64,000 nucleotides of DNA from Prosthecobacter sp. SYSU 5D2 (GCF_039655865.1 NZ_JBBYXL010000004.1:248001-312000); one strand, 5' to 3'; shown: positions 16,420 to 26,141, numbered from the stretch's first letter. The notes: generated by a model not told the origin, from the letters alone. A program made the numbers and translations.

Positions 16420-18612
16420 TCAGCTTACTGGAGTGGGGGGGGCTTCCTTCTTGACGCTTGCGGGGGTGTAATAGTAGCTGGCGTAGTTGTAGTATGTGTA
16501 CTCCTTCAGGCTGGTGGAGGCGCGGTTGAGGATGACGCCGCCGACATTAACCTGGCGCTCATAAAGGGAATCCAGAGCTTTGCTGCTGAGACGGGCGATG
16601 GTGGAGGACATGCGGACGACGAAGAGGACGGTATCCAGCTTAGGGGCAAAGCTTCCAGTGTCATCTGCAACAAGCACAGGGGCGCTGTCGAAGACGACAT
16701 AATCGTATTCGGCACCCATTTCATGAAGGACTTCCTCGGCCTTTTTGGACAGGAGCATCTCAGAGGTCTGATCGTAAACTTCTCCACGAGGAAGAAGGTG
16801 CAGGTTGCGGGTGCCGGTCTCCTGAACGGCATCACGCCAGTGCAGGCTGCCACGCAGGACCTCGGTCAGACCAGGAGTGTTGGGAAGATTGAAAAGCTCG
16901 CTCACACCGCCACGGCGGAGATCGCAGTCTGCCAGCAGGACGCGGGATCCGCCAAGCGCAAGAGTGATGGCCAGATTGGAAGTAACGGTGGTTTTTCCCT
17001 CGTTAGGCACAGCACTGGTGACGAGGATGGTTTTGGGCGGTTTGCCATTCCAGTTTTTGAAGAGGATGGAGGACCGTATATTGCGGAAAGCTTCGGCGTA
17101 GAGGTGGCGATCGTCGTTGGGCTGGAGAAGCTGCACGTCGCCACGCTGGCGCTGGTCTGGCACCTGGCCGAGAACAGATTCATTGGGGAAGAGGGCCTGA
17201 AACTCGCTGAATGAATTCATGCGGTCATCCAGGTGATCGAAGATGAGCAGGATGAGAACACCCGCTCCGAGCCCCAGAATAAACCCGATGGTGAGAGGCT
17301 GAATCCATTCCGGATCTGCTTTCAGGGCAAGTGAAGCATGCTCCTGGATGGCGACGTAATCCGTCTGGATATTCTGCAACTGCTGAAATTCCTGTACGCG
17401 CTCAAACATACGGTCATGGGCCAGCTTGGTGGCCTTGAACTCTTCCTCAAGGCGTTCATGCTCAGCGAGTTTGGATCCGAGTTCGAGAGCTTCTTTTTCC
17501 TGGGCGATGAGCTGCTGGTCGAGACCGCGGATGCGGCGCTCAAGATCGGCTTGCTGGCCGCGAAGCTCTTTGATGATTTCCTCCTGAAAGTTAGCAAGCA
17601 GAGCTTTTTCGAACTCGATCTGCTCATCCACTTCAACGACCGAAGGATGCTGTGCCTTAAAGGATTTCAGAAGTTTGAGGCGCTCATTCTCGAGCCGGAT
17701 AATGCCTTTGCGAGTCTCAAGATAGTCACGCTCAACGGAACTGAGCCCCACATTCTGGGCTGTCTCAACTTTTGGGGCGCTAGCGTCAGCCCCTAAATCT
17801 GAGGGTGTGCTGCCCAGGGCTGGCCCCTGCATGCCTCGCTCGCGGTTGATCATGGCGTTATCCACATCTGCGAGCGCGAGATTGATGTCATTGAGATTGG
17901 TTTCCAGCGCCTGTTTCTGGATTTTGAGATTGATCAGGAAGGCTGCGGATTCGTTACGTCCGTTGGTAAGAGTAACCACGTTATTGGCCTTGCGGAAGGC
18001 TTCCAGCCGCGCCCCTCGCTCTTCGAGTTCTTTGCTTTTGCGAACCACAGTTTCGGTAAAAGTGATGAGGGCGCGCTCAAGCCCCTGCTCGCGGATGGCC
18101 TGCCTGGAGTTAACAAACTCCTCCAGAAGAGCTTCAAGAAAAAGCTGGGTATATTTCTGCTCGGCTCCGATGGCGAACACGTTAAAGATGGCAGAACCCC
18201 GAGTCTGGTTGACTTTGATTTCAACCTCAGAATCCTTCATTTCGGGATAGAGCCCCTGGACACGGCTGAGAGCGCGTTTCTTGAGGTCGGCACTTTCCAG
18301 GGTCTCAATGATGGTCCCATAAAAGTCCTGCATCGTCTCCTGCCAGTTGAGATCACCTTGGGCAACCATCCGTCCACCGGCAACAAGCTTTGCCAGGGAG
18401 GTATAATTCACCGGCTGATTCATAATGTTCAGCGCGGCAATGCAGACACCGATGCTGGCAGTCAGCAACAGGAACCACCAGCGGCGGGCGAGGAGAATTT
18501 TATATCGCTGAACCTTGGCCGAAGTCTCATGAATCCGGTGGAGATTGTTGGACGGGTTCTGGCCAGGAAGGGCCAGGGTGGGGTCCATGGGGAAAGGGGG
18601 CGGATTATTCAC
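16420..18612 (-). CDS. Polysaccharide co-polymerase / tyrosine autokinase (Wzc-like)
   Basis: A 730-residue inner-membrane protein controlling exopolysaccharide chain length and export. The Wzz part has two transmembrane helices (about 43-63 and 440-460) around a long periplasmic coiled coil (about 150-420). The cytoplasmic BY-kinase part has Walker A SAVPNEGKTTVTSNLAI, Walker A' LLADCDLRRGG and Walker B YDYVVFDSAPVLVADDT. The C-terminus has the expected tyrosine cluster (YTYYNYASYYYTP) for autophosphorylation. It is the third gene of the barrel-exporter-kinase operon, and its 3' end is 35 bases from the IS. Everything needed for kinase activity is visible. Confidence 0.93.
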   Translation of the reverse strand: MNNPPPFPMDPTLALPGQNPSNNLHRIHETSAKVQRYKILLARRWWFLLLTASIGVCIAALNIMNQPVNYTSLAKLVAGGRMVAQGDLNWQETMQDFYGTIIETLESADLKKRALSRVQGLYPEMKDSEVEIKVNQTRGSAIFNVFAIGAEQKYTQLFLEALLEEFVNSRQAIREQGLERALITFTETVVRKSKELEERGARLEAFRKANNVVTLTNGRNESAAFLINLKIQKQALETNLNDINLALADVDNAMINRERGMQGPALGSTPSDLGADASAPKVETAQNVGLSSVERDYLETRKGIIRLENERLKLLKSFKAQHPSVVEVDEQIEFEKALLANFQEEIIKELRGQQADLERRIRGLDQQLIAQEKEALELGSKLAEHERLEEEFKATKLAHDRMFERVQEFQQLQNIQTDYVAIQEHASLALKADPEWIQPLTIGFILGLGAGVLILLIFDHLDDRMNSFSEFQALFPNESVLGQVPDQRQRGDVQLLQPNDDRHLYAEAFRNIRSSILFKNWNGKPPKTILVTSAVPNEGKTTVTSNLAITLALGGSRVLLADCDLRRGGVSELFNLPNTPGLTEVLRGSLHWRDAVQETGTRNLHLLPRGEVYDQTSEMLLSKKAEEVLHEMGAEYDYVVFDSAPVLVADDTGSFAPKLDTVLFVVRMSSTIARLSSKALDSLYERQVNVGGVILNRASTSLKEYTYYNYASYYYTPASVKKEAPPTPVS

Positions 18613-18737
18613 GGCAAAAGGCGGGATTGGAACGCGGCTAAGTTCAAGAGGGCTGTCAGGATGCCATGTTTCAGCGCGTCGCGCACTGGAAAAATCAACT
18701 GACAGACTGCTTCAGAGACCTCCACACCCGCACCTGC

Positions 18738-19463
18738 TCAAAAATTCACTTTTTTCTCGTCCACGATCAGCACATCGTTGTTACGGATGTAAACATCATA
18801 TTCGAGATTTCCCTGACGCATGATGCTGTCTAGATTGACAAGAATGGTCTTGTTTCCCTGGGGAGTTTTGCGAACGAGCTTGACTTTTTGAGGATTGGCA
18901 AACTGGGCAAAACCGCCCGCACGCAGGATGGCCTGGCTGATGGTGATGTCCTCATCCTGGGGAAGTTCGTATTTGCCCTGGCGAAGCACCTGGCCGTAAA
19001 CCGTAAAGAAATCAATATCGCGGCTGTCAATACGGATCCGTGCATTCGGATCGTCCTGACGTTTGAGGTCAATGGCCACCACAACAGTCGCCGAATTATA
19101 ATAATTTTGCTCAAGACGGCGTTTAACCTCAAACGCAAGCTGCCTGCAGGTACGTCCCGAGGCTTTGACAAGGCCTATGTGGGGAGCATTAACCTCCCCT
19201 GTGGCACCGACTCTCATCTGCTGGGGAGCCCCCCGGTCTTCAACAACACGCATGCTGATCAGGTCGCCAGATTCGATGATCTGGGTATCATCCAGAACGT
19301 CCATGGAATTCAGGACTGCCGCAGAGCGGGCAACATCACCTGTCGGAACCGGAGCTGGGGCGGCCGTACGACGCTCATCGTATTCACGGTATCCAGGGTC
19401 TTGAGCTAATGAAATCGCAACTGAGGAAAACAACAGGATAGCACAATTGCGGAAGGCAGACAT
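18738..19463 (-). CDS. Polysaccharide export protein (Wza-like, Poly_export + SLBB)
   Basis: This 241-residue exported protein begins MSAFRNCAILLFSSVAISLA, a signal peptide. The Poly_export domain (about 60-130) has IIESGDLISMRVVEDRG, VGATGEVNAPHIGLVKASGR and the LAFEVKRRLEQNYYNSATVVV strand. An SLBB-like part follows (FFTVYGQVLRQGKYELP and ISQAILRAGGFAQFANPQKV). It ends with NNDVLIVDEKKVNF. It should form the periplasmic/outer-membrane channel for the polymer with the kinase encoded downstream. An ATG at 19481 would add six residues. The barrel gene upstream may provide the outer-membrane part, because no lipobox is visible. Confidence 0.9.
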   Translation of the reverse strand: MSAFRNCAILLFSSVAISLAQDPGYREYDERRTAAPAPVPTGDVARSAAVLNSMDVLDDTQIIESGDLISMRVVEDRGAPQQMRVGATGEVNAPHIGLVKASGRTCRQLAFEVKRRLEQNYYNSATVVVAIDLKRQDDPNARIRIDSRDIDFFTVYGQVLRQGKYELPQDEDITISQAILRAGGFAQFANPQKVKLVRKTPQGNKTILVNLDSIMRQGNLEYDVYIRNNDVLIVDEKKVNF

Positions 19464-19513
19464 AGTCGGAAAAGTGAACAATATAGGGAACGGTTGCCAA
19501 TGCCTGATTGGAC

Positions 19514-21307
19514 TTAGAAATTGTAGTTGAAACCGAGGATGAAACGATTCTGCTCAAAGTCCTGGCTGTCTGAGATATCAAGCCCCGTTCGCACATCGGT
19601 CAGGAAGAAACGATAACCCAGAACCATGTTAGCTTTGGCTGAAAGGGCATACGTGACATCAAAATTGAGTGCATGTTGGTCAAAGTTCCCCGCTGTGGCA
19701 AAATCACCTGCTGCGTCAGTATCGGTGCGGCCAAAATGGTAACCCGCTCCGAGGGTCACTTTGGAGTTGAGACGATGAGAGACGTAAAAGTCCAAGCCAT
19801 ACTGACTCAGATCCTGGGCATAGGCACCGCCAGATCCGTCCGCCTGCTCATAATAGCCGCTGACCGAAATGCGGCTGCCTTTCCAGGCGATGATGGAAAG
19901 ACCATAGTTGACGTAATCGGAGGTAATGTAGTTGGAAGTGACGTTGAGTGAGGACTCGTGGCCGAAGGAAAGAGACTGGCTGACGCGGGAATTCAGCTGG
20001 TTGCTGATAGTGACACCGTAGTAAAAGTCGCTGAGGTCAGAATTGTCTTCGTTGGTCAGAGGAATGTCAGTGGCATACCCACCCCCGGTAGGACGGCGGA
20101 AGAATTGCCGGGCAGGGTTGCCTGTGGTACGGATGTCCTTGAAATCGAAGTTCTGGTAACCTGCAGCCAGACGGATGTACGTTTTGTCGCCAACAGGGAG
20201 GACGAAGAATGCACCGAGATTGCTGAGTGTGCCGTCATTGTTAAATCCGCCTGCGTATTGAAGACTGGTGATGCCTCCTTCAAGCCCCGCCACCCAGGTG
20301 CCGCTGGGGCTGAAGGTCAGAGATCCATGGATGGAATCTGTGGTGCGACCGAAATTGGAGGTGTTGTTAGCAGGGTCGGCACCTTGATTGTTGTCTGTGC
20401 CGAGAGGGTCTGCATAGGAATGCATGTAGTTCATGGACAGGGTCCACGCGGAATTGATGCGCCAGTTGGCAGCCACACCTGTGTCGTTTTGCAGAACGCC
20501 GAAGACCTGATTACGGGTCAGGGCAAAGTCATTTTGAGCCGCAGGCCGCACTGAAGTGCGGTTGTAAACGGTGATGAATACGGGACCGGCTTTGATGTCA
20601 AAAGCCAGGGTGCTACCAGGAAGAACGTTGAGGACGAACCCATTGTTGCCGTAAGGGGCGAGGTCCGGATTGTTGAAGTAATGGTCAAACCCGATGGCGG
20701 TGGTGAGGGAGAGACGGTTGTTCTGAGTGATCTGGTAGTTGGCATCAATGTTCAGCAATGTGGTGCTGATGACATCGTCCTGGGGATTCGTTCCAGAGCG
20801 GTTGATGTTGTCATTGTATTCGAAGCCCTGGTAGAGGCCAAATCCAATGTTGATGGGACCTACACGCACGTTGCGGCGGCCATTCAAAAAAGGATCGGAG
20901 ATGTAGGTGGGAGCGAAGAAGCCTGTCGGCGAGGCGTATTGGCCGGCGTAGTTCGTGTAATCACCAACGGTTCGGGCGGCGAAGGCACTGCTGCCGCTGC
21001 GAACGGAGGGACGGCTTACTTCACGGGCAGATTCATAGTCGGTCGTGCGCTGGCCCATGGCGGTATCCGTGCTGCGATACATACCGCTATCATAGTCATA
21101 GGTGACATCACCATCGCGGGTGCCAGTGCTGGATGTCGCTGCACTTTCAGCTTTCTGACGGCTGCGCAGGTCATCAAAGAACAATCCAGTCTGAGTGGGA
21201 GATGCGCCATACTGGGCCTGCACGGATGAGATTCCGATCAATTGCACCACGCCTAAGGCAATGGCAATCAACGTAGAACGGTATGGGATTGGGGGGCGTG
21301 CAGACAT
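19514..21307 (-). CDS. Outer-membrane beta-barrel protein of the exopolysaccharide operon
   Basis: About 597 residues with a signal peptide (STLIAIALGVVQLIGISSVQ, then AQYG). A linker of about 150 residues precedes a region of alternating amphipathic strands typical of a barrel (NIGFGLYQGFEYNDNINRSG, ITQNNRLSLTTAIGFDHYF, RISVSGYYEQADGSGG), ending in NRFILGFNYNF with the C-terminal aromatic residue used by the BAM complex. It resembles barrels found in exopolysaccharide and PEP-CTERM clusters. Its position first in the operon before the Wza-like and Wzc-like genes suggests a role in export across the outer membrane. Start may be 21322 or 21307. Confidence 0.85.
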   Translation of the reverse strand: MSARPPIPYRSTLIAIALGVVQLIGISSVQAQYGASPTQTGLFFDDLRSRQKAESAATSSTGTRDGDVTYDYDSGMYRSTDTAMGQRTTDYESAREVSRPSVRSGSSAFAARTVGDYTNYAGQYASPTGFFAPTYISDPFLNGRRNVRVGPINIGFGLYQGFEYNDNINRSGTNPQDDVISTTLLNIDANYQITQNNRLSLTTAIGFDHYFNNPDLAPYGNNGFVLNVLPGSTLAFDIKAGPVFITVYNRTSVRPAAQNDFALTRNQVFGVLQNDTGVAANWRINSAWTLSMNYMHSYADPLGTDNNQGADPANNTSNFGRTTDSIHGSLTFSPSGTWVAGLEGGITSLQYAGGFNNDGTLSNLGAFFVLPVGDKTYIRLAAGYQNFDFKDIRTTGNPARQFFRRPTGGGYATDIPLTNEDNSDLSDFYYGVTISNQLNSRVSQSLSFGHESSLNVTSNYITSDYVNYGLSIIAWKGSRISVSGYYEQADGSGGAYAQDLSQYGLDFYVSHRLNSKVTLGAGYHFGRTDTDAAGDFATAGNFDQHALNFDVTYALSAKANMVLGYRFFLTDVRTGLDISDSQDFEQNRFILGFNYNF

Positions 21308-21515
21308 ACGTAAAGGGAGCATGGCGGAGATTGGGGGATAAATTCCGATTCGCTAAAAAGTGATAAAAGCAACTGTGATGCCGCTTGTCTATCCTAAAAA
21401 CAGTCTTTTAACTCCGGGCAACGTGCAAAATGTCACTTTTCTACCATTTCATGCTGATTTTCAGCCTGTTTTGGCCTTTTAAAGGATTTTATCGTTAATG
21501 ACAATCGGCTGAGAT
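21308..21515. promoter_or_regulatory. AT-rich region upstream of the exopolysaccharide operon
   Basis: This AT-rich spacer precedes the operon reading leftwards and follows the stop of the small minus-strand gene at 21516. It should contain the operon promoter. I see A/T tracts (TTTTAAAGGATTTTATCG near 21478) but no promoter hexamer pair or operator that I would defend. Confidence 0.35.
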
Positions 21516-21755
21516 TCAAGGAGCTAGAGAAGACTCCATAGCGGTCATATCAAGCCATTTTTGGCGGTTGAGAGCAGACCGCGGATCTCCAAAATCGAGT
21601 TCGAGCTGGATGTCTCCCTGACGGCTTGAAAGCAAATCCCGACGGCGTACGTAGGGGGTGCCGTCAGCATGGATGACGTGCTTGAGATGACGAAAGAGAC
21701 GGGACATTTTGGTCTGGCGTTGTTGATTCATGGCAAGTGAAGGTGGAGCGGTCAT
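21516..21755 (-). CDS. Small hypothetical protein
   Basis: A 79-codon frame with internal candidate starts at 21731 (MNQQRQTK) and 21707 (MSRLFRHLKHVIHADGTPYV). The core from MSRLF onward is basic at first and acidic later (GDIQLELDFGDPRSALNRQK) and looks like a genuine small soluble protein rather than a shadow frame, since nothing is encoded opposite. I do not recognise it. It diverges from the deaminase gene. Confidence 0.45.
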   Translation of the reverse strand: MTAPPSLAMNQQRQTKMSRLFRHLKHVIHADGTPYVRRRDLLSSRQGDIQLELDFGDPRSALNRQKWLDMTAMESSLAP

Positions 21756-21863
21756 TTAGTTCAAGTGAACAGCTTTTGCAACACTCATTTGAACAGCAGT
21801 CACATTTGTTCCAAATTTTGTCTTCTTCGTTGACGATTTCAGCCCGTAAGACTCTGTCTTGCC

Positions 21864-22325
21864 ATGCCAAATGTAAAAAACCGTCTCACCATTCCCGAAT
21901 ACGCGATGGCCCTGGCCCATGTGGCGAGCCTGCGATCCGAAGATCCGTACCGGAAGGTGGGGGCAGTGGCGATTGATTTTGACAACCGGGTGATCGGCAC
22001 GGCCTACAACGGACTGGCACCTGGGTACATCGCGGAACCGGACTTTTGGAGTGACCGGGATGACCGGCGCAAGTACATGCTGCATGCCGAGGTGAATCTG
22101 TGCAGCCTTTTCACCCGTGGGAATGTGAAGCTGGTGGCGTGCACGACGAAACCATGCACGAGCTGCATGCAGATGCTGTGCGCTTATGGCATCAAGGAGG
22201 TCTATTATCGAGATGACTATCCGGAATCAGAAGCGGATGCGATTGCGAAGAGATACAGCATCCAGCTCGTGCAGATCACGGATTACCCGCAGATTGTGTC
22301 GCCCTTTGATCCGCCGGCGGTCTAA
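21864..22325 (+). CDS. Deoxycytidylate deaminase family protein
   Basis: A 153-residue cytoplasmic zinc-dependent deaminase of the dCMP deaminase/ComEB family. The catalytic HAE motif is in KYMLHAEVNLCSLF and the second zinc-binding motif PCxxC in TKPCTSCMQMLCAYGIKEVY. The N-terminus DPYRKVGAVAIDFDNRVIGT is typical of the family, which supplies dUMP for thymidylate synthesis. The zinc insert of larger dCMP deaminases is short here, so another nucleotide or base substrate is possible. The gene is convergent with prmA. Confidence 0.88.
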   Translation: MPNVKNRLTIPEYAMALAHVASLRSEDPYRKVGAVAIDFDNRVIGTAYNGLAPGYIAEPDFWSDRDDRRKYMLHAEVNLCSLFTRGNVKLVACTTKPCTSCMQMLCAYGIKEVYYRDDYPESEADAIAKRYSIQLVQITDYPQIVSPFDPPAV

Positions 22326-22340
22326 TTCACAAAAACGGGC

Positions 22341-23189
22341 TCAAAAAGCCAGGGTGCCGCTGGCAGAGACCCATTTGCCTTTGGTGACGATGCGGTCCCA
22401 CCGGACGCCCAGCGTGGTGGCGACGGCAAGGCAGGGCTCGGCCTGGGATTTCAGGATGCCGGAAACCATGAGAGTGCCGCCGGGACGGATGGCACGGCAG
22501 ATTTGGGGAAACCCTGCCTCCAGGATGTCATAGAAGATATTGGCAATGACGATGTCGTACTGCTCCCGGGCTTTCCATTTGAGAATGTCCGTTTCGGTAA
22601 ACTTGATGTCGGGGGTGCCGTTGCGGACGGCGTTTTCCTGAGAGACCTCGACGGCTTTGGGATCAAAATCGCAGCCCCAGACCTTGGAGGCGCCCAGCTT
22701 GGCGGCGGCTATGGCAAGAATGCCGCTGCCGCAGCCGAGATCGGCCATTTTCCATGGGCGGTCCTGATGGGGTGCGGCGGCATCCACCAGCATGCGCAGG
22801 ACGGTGGCCGTGGTGGCGTGATGACCGGTGCCGAAGGCCATGTCGGCTGGAATGGCGATGATTTGCCTGCCTGGATGCAGGGCTTGGGCTTTTTTGAGGT
22901 CCGCTGCATTGCGGGCGCTGCAGACGACGAGCTTGCCGCGCACCTGGATGGGGGGAAGCGGCTCAGATGAAAGGGCTGCCCAGTTGCGGCTTTTGACCTC
23001 CCGGACGCTGCCGCCAAACATTTTGTGGATGGCGGTGACGGTGCTGCGTTTTTCGGCATAGGCTTCCACGCGGATGGTGGTGCGGCCGGGGACGGCAGTG
23101 ATGACGAGGCTGAGGTCAGGATTTCCAGCGAAGCGTTCCTCCCAGGCATCGCTCCATTTTTCAGACGACAGCTTGGACCAGACAAACAT
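22341..23189 (-). CDS. prmA: Ribosomal protein L11 methyltransferase
   Basis: A 282-residue S-adenosylmethionine-dependent methyltransferase that trimethylates L11. PrmA hallmarks are IPADMAFGTGHHATTATVL, the SAM motif MADLGCGSGILAIAAAKLGA, the acidic GCDFDPKAVEVSQENA and the NIFYDILEAG block that takes the place of the usual NI-A-pL motif. The N-terminal substrate-recognition domain (about 1-90) is divergent. Length is close to the family. It is transcribed away from tRNA-Gly and stands alone. Confidence 0.9.
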   Translation of the reverse strand: MFVWSKLSSEKWSDAWEERFAGNPDLSLVITAVPGRTTIRVEAYAEKRSTVTAIHKMFGGSVREVKSRNWAALSSEPLPPIQVRGKLVVCSARNAADLKKAQALHPGRQIIAIPADMAFGTGHHATTATVLRMLVDAAAPHQDRPWKMADLGCGSGILAIAAAKLGASKVWGCDFDPKAVEVSQENAVRNGTPDIKFTETDILKWKAREQYDIVIANIFYDILEAGFPQICRAIRPGGTLMVSGILKSQAEPCLAVATTLGVRWDRIVTKGKWVSASGTLAF

Positions 23190-23241
23190 GAAAATGAGGG
23201 AAATTGGCTGAGGGTGCCTTCCAGTTCTTTGTTGTTAGAAC

Positions 23242-23316
23242 TGGAGCGGGTGACGCGATTCGAACGCGCGACATCTTCCTTGGCAAGGAAGTGCTCTACC
23301 ACTGAGCTACACCCGC
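23242..23316 (-). tRNA. tRNA-Gly (GCC)
   Basis: The minus strand reads a complete cloverleaf: acceptor GCGGGTG pairing with CACCCGC, D arm GCTC-GAGC, anticodon stem CTTCC/GGAAG with loop TTGCCAA giving anticodon GCC, and T arm with GTTCGAAT. The 3' CCA is encoded (23242-23244 as TGG on the plus strand). It lies 52 bases upstream of prmA on the same strand. Confidence 0.97.
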
Positions 23317-23479
23317 TTTTTGGTGGGCCGTGATTCTGGATCAGGATCAGAAAGCTGCAAGCGCAAAGTTGAAGTTTTTGCGCTTTTTTTACCGATCCGA
23401 ATCCAAAATCAGGCAAACCGCGAAGTCAGGTGAATATTCTCACTGGCACGCAGCCTGAGAGCCGCCATCATGAAACGAC

Positions 23480-25222
23480 ATGCCCCCCCGTAAAGAAGTC
23501 ACCCTCTCGCTGCTCGCGTTCATTATCCTGGTCATCCTGGCGACCGGACTGGCTGCCTCGTACCGTTTTCCGAGTTTGGAACTGCGGCCCATGCATACGG
23601 ATGAGGCGATCCTGGGGATGAAGCTGGGGGAGTATTGGAACACCGGGCATTTTGAATATGACCCGAAGGATTTTCATGGACCGGCCCTGCACCAGACGAG
23701 CATTCTGTGGGGAAGCCTGGCCGGCTGGGATGCCCCGGAGACGTGGACAGAAGCCAACCTGCGTGTAGTGGCGGCTTTGTGCGGTCTGGGTCTGCTTTTG
23801 ACGACGCTGCTGTTTGTGGATGCCCTGGGGAAGTACGGGTCGGCGCTGGCGATGCTGCTGACGGCAGTCTCGCCCATGATGGTTTTCTACAGCCGGTATT
23901 TCATTATGGAGATGCAACTGGTGCTGCTGATCTCCCTGACTCTGGGTTGCTTCTGGCGTTATTCACAGGGTGGGACGCGACTTTGGTTGGTGCTTGGCGG
24001 CTGCGCCCTGGGCTTTCAACATGCGACGAAGGAAACCTTTATCCTGAATGTGGGAGCTGCCGTGGTGGGATGGGTGGTGGCGCGATCTTTGATCGGGGAC
24101 TTTGAACCCCGGCGGGGGAACAGTTTCAAAGTGGGGCCTTCCCGCACGCTGGGCCGGGCCGCACGTCCGTGGCTTTGGGTGCTGATCCCGGCGGCGGTGA
24201 TTTCGGTGGCATCGTTTTCCAATGGATTCCGTGACTGGGGAGCGGTGGCAGACAGCTTTCTGACGTATTTGAATTATCTGGAGCGCAGCGGGGGCAGCGG
24301 TCATGAGAAGCCTTGGCATTATTACCTGACGCTGCTGGTATGGAGGAAGGATACTCTGGTCTGGACAGAGGCGCTGATCGTGGGTCTGGCGCTGGTGGGG
24401 ATGGCCTTTTCTCTGTTGGGGGATTTCCAGAAGAACCCTGGGAGGCAGGCCTTTCTGGTCTTCCTCTCCGTCTATACCCTGGTGCTGCTGGCCGGGTATT
24501 CGGTGCTGAGCTATAAGACACCCTGGTCTATCCTGAGCGCCCAGCACGCGCTGACTTTGCTGGCAGGAGCGGGCGCCCACGCCCTCTGGGCGCATGTGAT
24601 GCCGGGAAAAGTGATGCGCTGGGGATTCAACCTGCTGCTGACGGCGGGCATCTGGCACCTGTGTGACCAGTCCATCCGGCTGACAGGCACGCATAGCAAT
24701 CCGCAGTTCGACTACTCGGCAGATGCGCGCAATCCATACGTCTATTCGCACACACAAAAGAGCCTGCTGAAGATGATCAAGGAGGTGAACGATTATGTGG
24801 GGGACAAGGCGGAGGAAATGAAAATCCAGGTGATCACCCCGGATTCCGGCTGGCCGATGCCTTGGTACTGGCGGACTTGGAAGAATGTGGGCTATCAGGA
24901 AACGGTGCCCGCCTCGCTGGATGCGGACGTGATCGTGGCCGATGCTGAATTTTACGATTTGGTGAAGGCCAAACTACCGCCGGATGCTTACACGGAAAAT
25001 TATCCCTATGGGCTGCGGCCGGGGATCATTCTGACCCTGTTTTTGAAAAAACCGGAAGTGGAGCCCCCTGCCCCGGCGCCCCCATCTGCGCAGGAAGAGG
25101 AGGCTCGTTTTCAAGGGCCGCCGCCACCTCCGCCGGAGGGGACACTGTCCGCCCCGCCCATATTCTCCCCTGCCCTGCCAGCGCTCCCTGGCAGCACGCT
25201 GGTGCCTATTCCCCAGCCATGA
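23480..25222 (+). CDS. TIGR03663-type polytopic membrane protein (Agl23-like, GT-C fold)
   Basis: A 580-residue membrane protein with at least nine hydrophobic helices. The first loop has RPMHTDEAILGMKLGEYW, the acidic motif of GT-C glycosyltransferases, and HFEYDPKDFHGPALHQTSIL follows. The architecture matches the family named flippase-activity-associated Agl23, presumed to transfer sugars from lipid carriers. The soluble C-terminal part contains SGWPMPWYWRTWKNVGYQ and ends in a proline-rich tail of about 55 residues, which is unusual and may be a flexible linker. Its stop overlaps the apbE start by four bases (ATGA). Confidence 0.82.
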   Translation: MPPRKEVTLSLLAFIILVILATGLAASYRFPSLELRPMHTDEAILGMKLGEYWNTGHFEYDPKDFHGPALHQTSILWGSLAGWDAPETWTEANLRVVAALCGLGLLLTTLLFVDALGKYGSALAMLLTAVSPMMVFYSRYFIMEMQLVLLISLTLGCFWRYSQGGTRLWLVLGGCALGFQHATKETFILNVGAAVVGWVVARSLIGDFEPRRGNSFKVGPSRTLGRAARPWLWVLIPAAVISVASFSNGFRDWGAVADSFLTYLNYLERSGGSGHEKPWHYYLTLLVWRKDTLVWTEALIVGLALVGMAFSLLGDFQKNPGRQAFLVFLSVYTLVLLAGYSVLSYKTPWSILSAQHALTLLAGAGAHALWAHVMPGKVMRWGFNLLLTAGIWHLCDQSIRLTGTHSNPQFDYSADARNPYVYSHTQKSLLKMIKEVNDYVGDKAEEMKIQVITPDSGWPMPWYWRTWKNVGYQETVPASLDADVIVADAEFYDLVKAKLPPDAYTENYPYGLRPGIILTLFLKKPEVEPPAPAPPSAQEEEARFQGPPPPPPEGTLSAPPIFSPALPALPGSTLVPIPQP

Positions 25223-26067
25223 CGGAATACCACCGGTTCAGCCATGAGGCGATGGCCACTTCCTTTGAGGTGATCATTGCGCAGGACGACGTGGATGCCA
25301 CGTATGCCTCCCAGGCGGCGGTGGCGGTGTTTAGCGAGATTGACCGGCTGGAGGATGAGCTGAGCCGCTTCCGTCCAACGAGTGAGATCGCCCGGCTGAA
25401 CCGTCTGCGGGCAGGTGAAAGCCTGGCGGTGACGCTGGCCGCCTGGGACTGCCTGAGCCTGGCGAAAAGTGTGCATGCCGAAACGGGCGGGGCTTTTGAC
25501 ATCACCATCGGACCGCTGATGCACCTGTGGCGGACCCCTGACGGCCAACTGCTGGAGCCTGAAGAAGCGCGGCTGGCCCTGGCGAGGCAGAGCGTGGGCA
25601 GCGAGCTTTTCGAACTGGAGGAAGACGGCTGCCGGGTGCGCGTGCTGGCGGACCACATGGTCTTTGACCTGGGGGCGGTGGGCAAGGGCTATGCGCTGGA
25701 CCAGGCGGTACAGGTGCTGCAGGACTGGAGCATCACCAGGGCTTTTTTAAATGCCGGGGACAGCACGCTGCTGGCGCTGGACGGCCCCTCCGGTGAAGAA
25801 GCCTGGCCGGTAACGCTGGCGGAGGGGAGCCAGGAAAAATGGCTGACCCAGCAGGCACTGAGCGGCAGCGGATTCATGGTGCAAGGAGCGCACCTGATGA
25901 ATCCGCGCACGCTGAGACCGTTGCCATTGCAGGACAAACGCAGCTACGCCATCGCCCCGACGGCGGCGCTGTCAGATGCGCTTTCTACGGCATTCATGAT
26001 CATGAGCGCGGAGGAGATCGCGGAATTATGCGCCAAGTATCCGGGAGTGGAGTGGCTGGAGATTTAA
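25219..26067 (+). CDS. apbE: FAD:protein FMN transferase
   Basis: A 282-residue ApbE-family protein that attaches FMN to threonine residues of target flavoproteins. Family segments are MATSFEVIIAQDDVD, EIDRLEDELSRFRPTSEIARLN, ETGGAFDITIGPLMHLW, FDLGAVGKGYALDQAVQVLQ, AFLNAGDSTLLALDG and the metal-binding APTAALSDALSTAFMIMS. No lipobox or signal peptide is visible, unlike periplasmic ApbE proteins. The ATG overlaps the stop of the previous membrane-protein gene. No Rnf, Nqr or other flavinylated target is in the window. Confidence 0.9.
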   Translation: MTEYHRFSHEAMATSFEVIIAQDDVDATYASQAAVAVFSEIDRLEDELSRFRPTSEIARLNRLRAGESLAVTLAAWDCLSLAKSVHAETGGAFDITIGPLMHLWRTPDGQLLEPEEARLALARQSVGSELFELEEDGCRVRVLADHMVFDLGAVGKGYALDQAVQVLQDWSITRAFLNAGDSTLLALDGPSGEEAWPVTLAEGSQEKWLTQQALSGSGFMVQGAHLMNPRTLRPLPLQDKRSYAIAPTAALSDALSTAFMIMSAEEIAELCAKYPGVEWLEI

Positions 26068-26141
26068 CCTGAACTCCGCGATGGATCCGGGTCATCGGGG
26101 AGCATACGGGCGGCACCTGCAGGGTTGTGACGCAGCAACGG

